Shown one piece after another: positions 43,010-50,409 of a stretch of 64,000 bases of DNA. The stretch covers positions 1,116,001-1,180,000 of the forward strand of contig NZ_OZ245757.1 of the NCBI RefSeq assembly GCF_965227505.1. The letters run 5' to 3'. Under the pieces are notes generated by a model. The model searched no databases. It worked only from the letters and a program-made list of their open reading frames with translations, and was not told the DNA's origin. The translations under genes were made by a program, and so were the position numbers. Position 1 is the first letter of the stretch, and each line of letters starts with the position of its first letter. The stretch comes from Pelagibius sp965227505. Lineage in GTDB: Bacteria > Pseudomonadota > Alphaproteobacteria > Kiloniellales > Kiloniellaceae.

Positions 43010-43729
43010 TCAAATCAGCTTCAGTTGCGCGGGGGACTCCGGCAGCACGTCCTCTTCGAGCAGTCCGGCGTCGTCTTCGCGAACCGCGTTCACGCGCTTT
43101 GAGACCGGCGTCAGGGTCACCGCCGCCGCGGGCAGCGGCTGCAGCAACGGAAAAAGCTCGCCCTGGCCGCTGGCGGGATCGAGCCAGGGGCCAACGGCCT
43201 CCGGTCTCAGGATGACGGGCATGCGATGATGCACCGCGGCCATCTTGTCGTTGGCCTGAGTGGTGATCAGCGCGCAGGTTCCAGTTGTCCCCGCCTCCGC
43301 AGCGGCGCGGTCCCCCGGCTCCCAGACCGCGGCAAAGGCAAATGGCGCCGCGTCGACAAGGCGCACGCAGTAGGGCTGGCGGTTGCCGTCCTGCCGCCAT
43401 TCATAGAAGCCGTCGGCGAAGACCACACAGCGGCGCTGGCGGAAGGCGGCGCGGAAGGACGGCTTCTCCGCCACGGTCTCGGCGCGGGCATTGATCAGCG
43501 GGGTCGCCCGGCGGCCGCTTTCAGCCGCCCCCTCCCCCTTGGCCCAGGAGGGCACAAGGCCCCAGCGCAACCAGGTGAACTGCCGCCGGCGCTGGGCATC
43601 CAGGCGCATCGCCGCCACCGCCTGCCCGGGCGCGACATTGAACCGCACCGTCAGATTCGGCAGTTCGGGAAAGCCGAAAAGCCGCTGCAGCGCCTCGACC
43701 GGGGCTGTCAGAAGGAAACGTCCGCACAT
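43010..43729 (-). CDS. SOS response-associated peptidase (SRAP/YedK/HMCES family)
   Basis: A 239-residue SRAP protein. It starts MCGRF, so Cys2 can become the N-terminal residue that forms a thiazolidine bond with abasic sites in single-stranded DNA. The further active-site segments RFNVAPGQ (near 34), AFAAVWEPG (near 126) and VHHRMPVIL (near 157) are in place. The family protects replication forks at abasic sites. It diverges from nrdA, which makes DNA precursors; I see no LexA box in the interval. Confidence 0.93.
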   Translation of the reverse strand: MCGRFLLTAPVEALQRLFGFPELPNLTVRFNVAPGQAVAAMRLDAQRRRQFTWLRWGLVPSWAKGEGAAESGRRATPLINARAETVAEKPSFRAAFRQRRCVVFADGFYEWRQDGNRQPYCVRLVDAAPFAFAAVWEPGDRAAAEAGTTGTCALITTQANDKMAAVHHRMPVILRPEAVGPWLDPASGQGELFPLLQPLPAAAVTLTPVSKRVNAVREDDAGLLEEDVLPESPAQLKLI

Positions 43730-43852
43730 CTCTCAAAAACTTTGTCTGTGGGTAACCGGCGCAATGCCCTTGCTCTGCCACACCGCTGCGCTACTATGAT
43801 TAATGTTCTCATTTTGTTCATGATGACAGAATCAAGACCGCTGGCTAGATTT

Positions 43853-43868
43853 GGCCCATATCTGGTGT
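43853..43868 (+). promoter_or_regulatory. NrdR-like box, distal
   Basis: A 16-base site matching about 10 positions of the NrdR box consensus (ACAC-w-ATATA-w-GTGT-like; here CCATATCTGGTGT at its core). It starts 31 bases before a second, better match, a spacing of about three helical turns that is characteristic of paired NrdR boxes ahead of nrd operons. Confidence 0.5.
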
Positions 43869-43883
43869 GGGCGCTGGGAATCA

Positions 43884-43899
43884 ACCCCAGATATTGTTA
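43884..43899 (+). promoter_or_regulatory. NrdR-like box, proximal
   Basis: A 16-base site (core CCCCAGATATTGTTA) that matches about 11 positions of the NrdR consensus, 63 bases before the nrdA start. NrdR represses ribonucleotide reductase genes when ATP/dATP is bound. The nrdR gene itself is not in this window. Confidence 0.55.
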
Positions 43900-43961
43900 C
43901 CACAATTGAATATCACAGTGATCCACAGGTGGATCGAACTGTGGACTGAGGGGAACCAAAC

Positions 43962-46001
43962 ATGGATGGATCGGGTATTTTCGGGCGCAGCGGAACCGTC
44001 GACAGCGATGTCGAAACCGGGCCGGTCACTGTGGATAAAGAAGTCGCCACGGAAAGACAACCCGACGAATCCAGAACCCGGGGCGCGGACACCGGCAGCG
44101 CGGCGAAAGATCTGCCCGACGATCTGCCCGAGGATCTGCTGGGCAACGGCGAGATTCGCGACGAGTTCCAGAACGAGCGCGGCATTCACGTGCGCATCCA
44201 CCGGGAGCGCGACGACCTGCTGACCGCGTTCGGCAAGGCGACCCTGACCGACCGCTATCTGATGCCGGGCGAGAGCTTCCAGGATCTCTTTGCCCGCGTC
44301 GCCGCCCACTATGCCGACGACAGCGCCCATGCCCAGCGCCTCTACGACTATATCTCGAAGCTCTGGCTGATGCCCTCTACGCCGGTGCTGTCCAACGGCG
44401 GCACGACACGCGGCCTGCCGATCTCGTGTTTTCTCAACGAGGCGGGCGACAGCCTGGATGGAATCGTCGGGCTGTGGAACGAAAACGTGTGGCTGGCCGC
44501 GCGCGGCGGCGGCATCGGCAGCTACTGGGGCAACCTGCGCTCGATCGGCGAGAAGGTCGGCCAGAACGGCAAGACCTCCGGCATCATCCCCTTCATCCGG
44601 GTGATGGATTCGCTCACGCTGGCGATCAGCCAGGGCTCGCTCAGGCGCGGCTCGGCGGCCTGCTACATCCCCGTCTCCCATCCGGAGATCGAGGAGTTCG
44701 TTGAGATGCGCCGGCCCACCGGCGGCGATCCGAACCGCAAGGCGCTGAACCTGCACCACGGCGTGGTGATCAGCGACGCCTTCATGCGCGCCGTCGAAAA
44801 GGACGAGGAATGGGGGCTGCTGAGCCCCAAGGACAGTGCCGTGATCCGCAAGGTGAAGGCCCGCGATCTCTGGATTCGCATCCTCACCGCCCGCATCGAG
44901 ACCGGCGAGCCCTACATCATCTATGGCGACCACGTGAACCGGCAGATCCCGGAACACCACAAGCTGGCCGGCCTGACGGTAAAGATGTCGAACCTCTGCA
45001 GCGAGATCACGCTGCCGACCGGCATCGACCACCACGGCGTCGACCGCACGGCGGTCTGCTGCCTGGCGTCGATGAACCTGGAGACCTACTTCGAATGGCA
45101 GGACAACGAAGCGCTGATCGAAGATGTGATGCGCTTCCTCGACAACGTGCTGCAGGACTTCATCGACAACGCGCCGGATTCCATGGAGCGGGCCAAGTAT
45201 TCGGCAATGCGCGAGCGCTCCGTCGGCCTGGGCGTCATGGGCTTCCACTCCTTCCTCCAGGCCAACGGCATTCCCATGGAAGGCGTCATGGCGAAGGTCT
45301 GGAACAAGCGCATCTTCGCCGCCATCCGCAAGGACGCAGACGCCGCCTCGCGCAAGCTGGCCGAGGAGCGCGGCGCCTGCCCGGATGCCGAGGAGTTCGG
45401 CATCATGGAGCGCTTCTCCAACAAGATGGCGGTCGCGCCCACGGCCTCGATTTCGATCATCTGCGGTGGCGCTTCGCCCGGTGTCGAGCCGATCGCCGCC
45501 AACAGCTATACCCACAAGACGCTGTCCGGCTCCTTCAACGTGCGCAACAAGCACCTCACCGCGCTGCTGGAGGAAAAGGGGCGGAACACCGAAGAGGTCT
45601 GGACGTCGATCACCGTCAACGAGGGCTCGGTCCAGCACCTGGATTTCCTCAGCGATGACGAGAAGGACGTTTTCAAGACGGCTTTCGAGCTGGACCAGCG
45701 CTGGCTGATCGAACACGCCGGCGACCGTTCCGAGTTCATCTGCCAGGGCCAATCGCTGAACATCTTCGTGCCCGCCGACGTGCACAAGCGCGACCTGCAC
45801 CAGATCCACTATCAGGCCTGGAAGAAGGGCGTGAAGAGCCTCTACTACTGCCGCTCCAAATCGATCCAACGGGCGGAATCGGCGGAAGGTGCCGGCACCA
45901 CCGCAGCCGTGCCGCACCTGGGCAAGATCTCCTCCAAGGAGACGCCGGCCCTGGCGGCCGCCAGCACCACCGACTACGAGGAGTGCCTCGCCTGCCAGTA
46001 G
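43962..46001 (+). CDS. nrdA: Ribonucleoside-diphosphate reductase, alpha subunit
   Basis: A 679-residue class I large subunit that reduces ribonucleotides to deoxyribonucleotides. Catalytic regions are MPSTPVLSNGGT, GLPISCFLN (active-site Cys), SNLCSEITLP (Cys with Asn/Glu), and the C-terminal CxxC relay (ECLACQ, the last residues). The N-terminus is a low-complexity acidic stretch of about 60 residues, not an ATP-cone, so allosteric activity control by dATP at that site is absent. nrdB follows 178 bases later. GGGGAA lies before the start. Expression is probably controlled by NrdR boxes upstream. Confidence 0.93.
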   Translation: MDGSGIFGRSGTVDSDVETGPVTVDKEVATERQPDESRTRGADTGSAAKDLPDDLPEDLLGNGEIRDEFQNERGIHVRIHRERDDLLTAFGKATLTDRYLMPGESFQDLFARVAAHYADDSAHAQRLYDYISKLWLMPSTPVLSNGGTTRGLPISCFLNEAGDSLDGIVGLWNENVWLAARGGGIGSYWGNLRSIGEKVGQNGKTSGIIPFIRVMDSLTLAISQGSLRRGSAACYIPVSHPEIEEFVEMRRPTGGDPNRKALNLHHGVVISDAFMRAVEKDEEWGLLSPKDSAVIRKVKARDLWIRILTARIETGEPYIIYGDHVNRQIPEHHKLAGLTVKMSNLCSEITLPTGIDHHGVDRTAVCCLASMNLETYFEWQDNEALIEDVMRFLDNVLQDFIDNAPDSMERAKYSAMRERSVGLGVMGFHSFLQANGIPMEGVMAKVWNKRIFAAIRKDADAASRKLAEERGACPDAEEFGIMERFSNKMAVAPTASISIICGGASPGVEPIAANSYTHKTLSGSFNVRNKHLTALLEEKGRNTEEVWTSITVNEGSVQHLDFLSDDEKDVFKTAFELDQRWLIEHAGDRSEFICQGQSLNIFVPADVHKRDLHQIHYQAWKKGVKSLYYCRSKSIQRAESAEGAGTTAAVPHLGKISSKETPALAAASTTDYEECLACQ

Positions 46002-46108
46002 GCGCGCCTTAAACGATCAGGCGGCCCCGGCCTTTTCCGACGCAGGCGGCCGCCCAAGCAATGCCTTCCGAAGATTTCAAGTGTGTGTAGGGGATACTTC
46101 GGAGGCCC

Positions 46109-46140
46109 GAGGCCGGCGGTTCGGGGGGACCGCCGGCCTC
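46109..46140 (+). promoter_or_regulatory. Strong hairpin between nrdA and nrdB
   Basis: A perfect 12-bp GC stem (GAGGCCGGCGGT, 46109-46120, with its complement 46129-46140) encloses an 8-base loop. It is followed by A-rich, not U-rich, sequence, so it is not a canonical terminator. It lies 40 bases before nrdB. Confidence 0.65.
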
Positions 46141-46179
46141 AGCACCCAAAAAACCCTGCCGTGGGAGAACCAAGACGCC

Positions 46180-47139
46180 ATGTCCCTGCTCGACGCCAGC
46201 CCGGTCTACAAACCCTTCCGCTACCCCTGGGCCTATGACGCCTGGCTGATGCAGCAGCGCATCCACTGGCTGCCGGAAGAGGTGCCGCTGGCCGACGACG
46301 TGAAGGACTGGAACCGCAACCTGACGGGCGCCGAGCGCAACCTGCTGACCCAGATCTTCCGCTTCTTCACCCAGTCCGACGTGGAAGTGAACAACTGCTA
46401 CATGAAGCACTACAGCCGGGTCTTCCAGCCGACCGAGGTGCAGATGATGCTGGCCGCCTTCTCCAACATGGAGACGGTGCACATCGCCGCCTACTCGCAC
46501 CTGCTGGACACCATCGGCATGCCGGAGTCCGAATATTCCGCCTTCCTGCATTACAAGGCGATGAAGGACAAGTACGACTACATGCACGAGTTCGGCTGCG
46601 ACACGAAGGAGGAGATCGCCAAGACCCTGGCCGTCTTCGGCGCCTTCACCGAGGGCCTGCAGCTCTTCGCCAGCTTCGCGATCCTGCTGAACTTCCCGCG
46701 CTTCAACAAGATGAAGGGCATGGGCCAGATCGTCACCTGGTCGGTGCGCGACGAGACCCTGCACACCCAGTCGGCGATCCGGCTGTTCAAGACCTTCATC
46801 GAAGAGAATCCGGAAATCTGGACCGAGGCCTTCGAAAAGGATCTCTACCGGGCCTGCGAGACCATCGTCACCCACGAGGACGCCTTCATCGATCTCGCCT
46901 TCGAACAGGGCGGCATCGAAGGGCTCGAGGCGGAGGAGGTGAAGACCTACATCCGCTACATCGCCGACCGCCGCCTCACCCAGCTCGGCCTGCAGCCGAT
47001 CTACCGCACGGAGAAGAACCCCCTGCCCTGGCTGGACGCGATCCTCAACGGCGTCGAGCACGTGAACTTCTTCGAAAACCGCGCCACCGAGTACTCCAAG
47101 GCGGCGACCCGGGGGTCCTGGGAAGAGGCCTTCGACTAG
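46180..47139 (+). CDS. nrdB: Ribonucleoside-diphosphate reductase, beta subunit
   Basis: ATG 46180 with GGGAG upstream gives 319 residues; a longer open frame into the nrdA 3' end is not real. The di-iron ligands are readable (QSDVEVNNCY, ETVHIAAY, FTEGLQLFASF, RDETLH). The Tyr four residues after His in ETVHIAAY sits at the radical-tyrosine position of class Ia enzymes. It supplies the radical to NrdA. There is no ATP-cone on this subunit either. A palindromic element follows the gene. Confidence 0.95.
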   Translation: MSLLDASPVYKPFRYPWAYDAWLMQQRIHWLPEEVPLADDVKDWNRNLTGAERNLLTQIFRFFTQSDVEVNNCYMKHYSRVFQPTEVQMMLAAFSNMETVHIAAYSHLLDTIGMPESEYSAFLHYKAMKDKYDYMHEFGCDTKEEIAKTLAVFGAFTEGLQLFASFAILLNFPRFNKMKGMGQIVTWSVRDETLHTQSAIRLFKTFIEENPEIWTEAFEKDLYRACETIVTHEDAFIDLAFEQGGIEGLEAEEVKTYIRYIADRRLTQLGLQPIYRTEKNPLPWLDAILNGVEHVNFFENRATEYSKAATRGSWEEAFD

Positions 47140-47153
47140 GAGGGCATCGTCTT

Positions 47154-47251
47154 CACCCTTCGAAACGCCCCCTCCCGGGCGCTCCTCAGGGTAAGGACTT
47201 GTCTTGACGCCTCATCCTGAGGAGCTTGCGCAGCAAGCGTCTCGAAGGGTG
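47154..47251. repeat. Palindromic intergenic element (alphaproteobacterial type)
   Basis: Outer arms (CCCTTCGAAACGC near 47156; GCGTCTCGAAGGG 47237-47249) match with one difference. Inner arms (GCTCCTCAGGG near 47180; CCTGAGGAGC 47216-47225) match well, and GCTTGC-gca-GCAAGC lies near the end. The roughly 98-bp unit is a familiar scattered element in alphaproteobacteria and lies between the convergent nrdB and the secreted-protein gene. Confidence 0.8.
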
Positions 47252-47290
47252 GACTGCCGAAGGACGGTCTGTCGACCGCTCTGAAGGACC

Positions 47291-47824
47291 TCACTTGTCG
47301 CTCAAGGGCCCGTCGTGCGCCACGTAGGCGCCGAAGGCCTGGCGGAAGAAAGCGAGACACCGGGTGAGGCGCAGGCTTCCGTCCGTCGCCTGCTCCACGT
47401 AGGGATTGAGTTCGACGACCACGTCCAGGCTGTCGATCTCATGCCAGCGGATCAGGCTCTGAATGCGGTCGAAGAGCGCCCGCTTGCCCGCGATCTTCTC
47501 ATCCGCCCCGTCACTGCGCGGGTCGGTCCAGGGCATGCGCAGGGTGACCCCCTGGCAGCCCGGCGCGGCGATGCCCGGCAGGTCCCCCTGCAGGTAGACC
47601 TCGAACTGGCCGCCGTCGCTGAAGCGATACTCCAGGTCCGGATTGCCGATGGCGCCGATCTCCACCAGCCTGTCGCGCGTCAGTTCCAGCGTCAGGTGGT
47701 AGTAGGTCCGTCCGCCGAAGACGTTGTCCTTCACTCCGTCGGCCAGGGCCGGTAACGCAGCGGCAAGTGCCAAAGAGACAGCAACAGTCGCCAGGACCGC
47801 CTGCGCCAAACAGATCTTTCGCAT
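47291..47824 (-). CDS. Secreted protein of unknown function
   Basis: A 177-residue protein with a signal peptide ending near LPALADG (about 30). The mature part has two cysteines (APGCQGV and LTRCLAFF) that may form a disulfide. ATG 47824 has a GGAAGGGAAG ribosome site. I recognise no family, and the neighbours give no clue. Confidence 0.7.
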   Translation of the reverse strand: MRKICLAQAVLATVAVSLALAAALPALADGVKDNVFGGRTYYHLTLELTRDRLVEIGAIGNPDLEYRFSDGGQFEVYLQGDLPGIAAPGCQGVTLRMPWTDPRSDGADEKIAGKRALFDRIQSLIRWHEIDSLDVVVELNPYVEQATDGSLRLTRCLAFFRQAFGAYVAHDGPLSDK

Positions 47825-47959
47825 GGCTTCCCTTCCGAGACAGCGTTCAACTGCAAACGAAGCTGTGGCAGCGCGGCGATCGCTAACCCAGCCAAGGTAG
47901 CGGGTCCGGCACGGTCCGCAACGGACATACAGTACCGGGACCGGAGATTCGGCTTTCTC

Positions 47960-49096
47960 TTACCGCCCCCGAGCACCCAGCATGTGCTCACGGCAACGCA
48001 GATAACGCGGCGATCCGACATAAGGTACATCCATGCCGTAAAGGTATGGAGCCATCGACAGCTTTGAGCAAGCGAACTGGTGATCGAAAGCAGCGTTGGC
48101 GAGGCAAGCAGCCGAGGCGCGTCCCTTGAGGTTCTCGAAGCACCAACGGATGTGGCTTACCTGAAACGTTCCATGCAGGGTCACAATGCCGTCCAGCATA
48201 TTGAAGACCTTGTCGTCAAGGGCCTCCAACTCCTCGGTGCTATAGCAGTCCTCCAAAGACAAGCTGCCTGAGAAGGAACGCTTCACTCCGTTCATCTTTG
48301 CAAACATGCGGTTGACCGCACTGGGATGATGCACACTGGGGCAACGATTACGCTCAGTAACATGCTGCCATCCGCCTCCCCAAACTGTCGCGACAAGCGG
48401 ATTGACGAAGGAGAGCCCAACCTCGAGGTAATTGTGGAAACTCTGCGAGCGCTCAAAGGACTCCTCTTCCTTCTCAAGCAATCGCAGTGCGGAGAAAGGG
48501 TCCGTTAGATACCTGACACCGCCACGCACTGCGGTCCAGCGCACATTCAGCGACATCTCGACCTCATCGTCGGTGCAATCGTAGTCCTCGAAGATGCAGA
48601 GCAGCGCCAGCCGAAACACCGCGCCGCCGTGCTTCAACGCGATGGCACGCTTCAATAGCGCGTAGGTCTCCCCATTTCCCAGCCCCAGGATTTGCGTGGG
48701 CGCACCACGTTGCGGATGGAGGTAGCCCGCCCAGTAAGCAGATTCGGCTAACTGAAAGATGGCCTCCGGGTGATCTCGCTGAGCAGCGCGCTCGAAGTGA
48801 GACATGGCAGTCTCGTCGTCTCGCGCCTCATAAAGCGGATCGGCGTAGAGGTAGCCGAGCAGGACATCGGCGTCGGCAAGTCCTTCAGCGCTCAATTCGT
48901 CGAGGATCGCCTTGGCCGCGTCGTCCTCCAGATCGGCGAAGTGCTGCGCCGCCTGCTTGAGGCGCGCATCGGGCTCGGCGGCGATGGCGACGGGCGCACC
49001 CGAAGCCAGAAGCAAGATGGCCATGGAAGCGCAAGCAAGGCCCGAAAGGCTCTTCCAACGCGATGCCCAAAAAACCTGACGCCAAAACCTGCCCAT
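47960..49096 (-). CDS. SEL1-like repeat protein with Cys-rich C-terminal half
   Basis: From ATG 49096 (GGCGG-type upstream; ATG 49129 is an alternative) the protein has 378 residues with an N-terminal export or anchor segment (about 18-38). SEL1-like helical repeats (about 45-185) show the A-x-x-x-L-A and A-x-x-x-D-x-E-A patterns. The C-terminal 190 residues have no recognised domain but carry eight or so scattered cysteines. Base composition is lower in GC than the neighbours, with more rare codons, which may point to transfer. Function unknown. Confidence 0.65.
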   Translation of the reverse strand: MGRFWRQVFWASRWKSLSGLACASMAILLLASGAPVAIAAEPDARLKQAAQHFADLEDDAAKAILDELSAEGLADADVLLGYLYADPLYEARDDETAMSHFERAAQRDHPEAIFQLAESAYWAGYLHPQRGAPTQILGLGNGETYALLKRAIALKHGGAVFRLALLCIFEDYDCTDDEVEMSLNVRWTAVRGGVRYLTDPFSALRLLEKEEESFERSQSFHNYLEVGLSFVNPLVATVWGGGWQHVTERNRCPSVHHPSAVNRMFAKMNGVKRSFSGSLSLEDCYSTEELEALDDKVFNMLDGIVTLHGTFQVSHIRWCFENLKGRASAACLANAAFDHQFACSKLSMAPYLYGMDVPYVGSPRYLRCREHMLGARGR

Positions 49097-49250
49097 GCCG
49101 CCCCGTCCAACGCTCCATCCCGGATTCAATCTTAGCGATTGTTTCCCGCTCTGTCGCGATGCTTTGAGTGGCGTCGAAGCAGTAGCCGCGACCGCCGCGC
49201 TCCCTGCTTAGGCACGACCCGAGGGTCATGCCCGAAGACAGGCGCGGCGC

Positions 49251-49715
49251 TCAGGCCAGCACCACCTTCATGGCGCTCGTGAGGGTGTAGACGTTGGCGA
49301 CGGCGAGCAGGCGGCCGTTGTGCTGCACTGGCGCCAACAGGCGCTGCATTTCCCGGCTTTCGAAGGCGTCCAGGCGATCCCAGGCGCCGGGCAGCCTGGG
49401 GCTCTCCAGCAGCCTCGCCGAAACGGCCTGGCCTTTGGGGTCCAGGCGCAGCGCCGGCAGGCCCTGGTGCTCGCCCTGGCCGACACGGTCGAGCACGCCT
49501 TGCAGCGTCGCTTCCGTCCAGCGGCCGCCGAGCCCGGCGATCTGGTGGTGGTTCGCCTCCCCCGGCGCCAGGGTGCCGTAGATGGCGAGCTTCTCCGAGG
49601 GCCTGAAGAGCATCTCGATGACGTCTTCCACGGCTTCATCGTCCCTCGCCAGGCCGAGACGGGCGCGATTCACCCGCATCAGCATCGTCAGCAGGCCGTC
49701 ATGCTCCAAGGCCAT
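49251..49715 (-). CDS. Gamma-glutamylcyclotransferase (AIG2-like) family protein
   Basis: A 154-residue protein with the GGCT fold signature YGTLAPGEANHHQIAGLGG (near 46-64), GRWTEATLQGVL, and the catalytic Glu in DRLDAFESREMQR (near 122). Family members cleave gamma-glutamyl groups or act as AIG2-type proteins. The substrate is not determined. About 35 residues precede the usual start of the domain, so the true start may be later. The VOC gene lies upstream on the same strand. Confidence 0.75.
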   Translation of the reverse strand: MALEHDGLLTMLMRVNRARLGLARDDEAVEDVIEMLFRPSEKLAIYGTLAPGEANHHQIAGLGGRWTEATLQGVLDRVGQGEHQGLPALRLDPKGQAVSARLLESPRLPGAWDRLDAFESREMQRLLAPVQHNGRLLAVANVYTLTSAMKVVLA

Positions 49716-49753
49716 AGGCCCGACACGCTCCCCTCATCTCAAGTCTTTGTCGG

Positions 49754-50200
49754 TCACGCCTTTGCCGGCAGCGTGACGCTGCCGTCGTCATTCAGCGTCC
49801 AAAAGGGATTGAAGGCAACCTCCCAGAGGTGGCCGTCGGGGTCGGCAAAGTAGCCGGAGTAGCCGCCCCAGAAAACCTCCTGCGCCGGCTTGACGATCTT
49901 CGCGCCGGCGGCCTCGGCCTCCTGCAGAGTCGCATCCACTGCGGCTTTGTCGCGGACGTTGTAGGCCAGCGTCGTGCCGCCGAAGTTGGCGCCGGGCTTC
50001 AAGCCGGCCAGCGGCAGCTCTGCGTCCTCGGCGAGAGCCTCCAGCCCGTAGAGGCCCAGCAGCATGCCGCCCAGCTGATAGAAGGCGACGCGGCCCTCGA
50101 CACCGTCGCCGAGGGTCCAGCCCAATCCCTCTTCATAGAAGGCGCGGGCGCGCGCCATATCGCGTACGCCCAGGGTCACCATAGAAAGCCGCTGCTCCAT
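49754..50200 (-). CDS. VOC (glyoxalase/bleomycin-resistance fold) protein
   Basis: ATG 50200 with AGGAGCG eight bases upstream gives 148 residues; ATG 50206 is too close to the ribosome site. The VOC fold is recognised from VTLGVRDMARARAFYEEGLGW at the start and YFADPDGHLWEVAFNPFW at the end, where the metal-ligand Glu lies. Members bind metal and catalyse many different reactions, so no substrate is claimed. It diverges from the CoxL-like gene and lies 38 bases upstream of the GGCT gene, suggesting co-transcription. Confidence 0.88.
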   Translation of the reverse strand: MEQRLSMVTLGVRDMARARAFYEEGLGWTLGDGVEGRVAFYQLGGMLLGLYGLEALAEDAELPLAGLKPGANFGGTTLAYNVRDKAAVDATLQEAEAAGAKIVKPAQEVFWGGYSGYFADPDGHLWEVAFNPFWTLNDDGSVTLPAKA

Positions 50201-50409
50201 CTGCATCGCTCCTGTTTTCGACCGGTTATCATGCGGGCCCGGAGCCTAAACCAGGGGCCAACGAACAATCTCCTGCCAATGCGGAACGGCACGCTGGGCA
50301 GCAGCCATGCAGAACTGTCATGACTTTCCTCTTGGTCGCCGCCGCCGGTCTCGCCTATCATTCCGGGTAATTCTTCCGACATCCCTTCTTCACGGAGACC
50401 TTAGGACCC

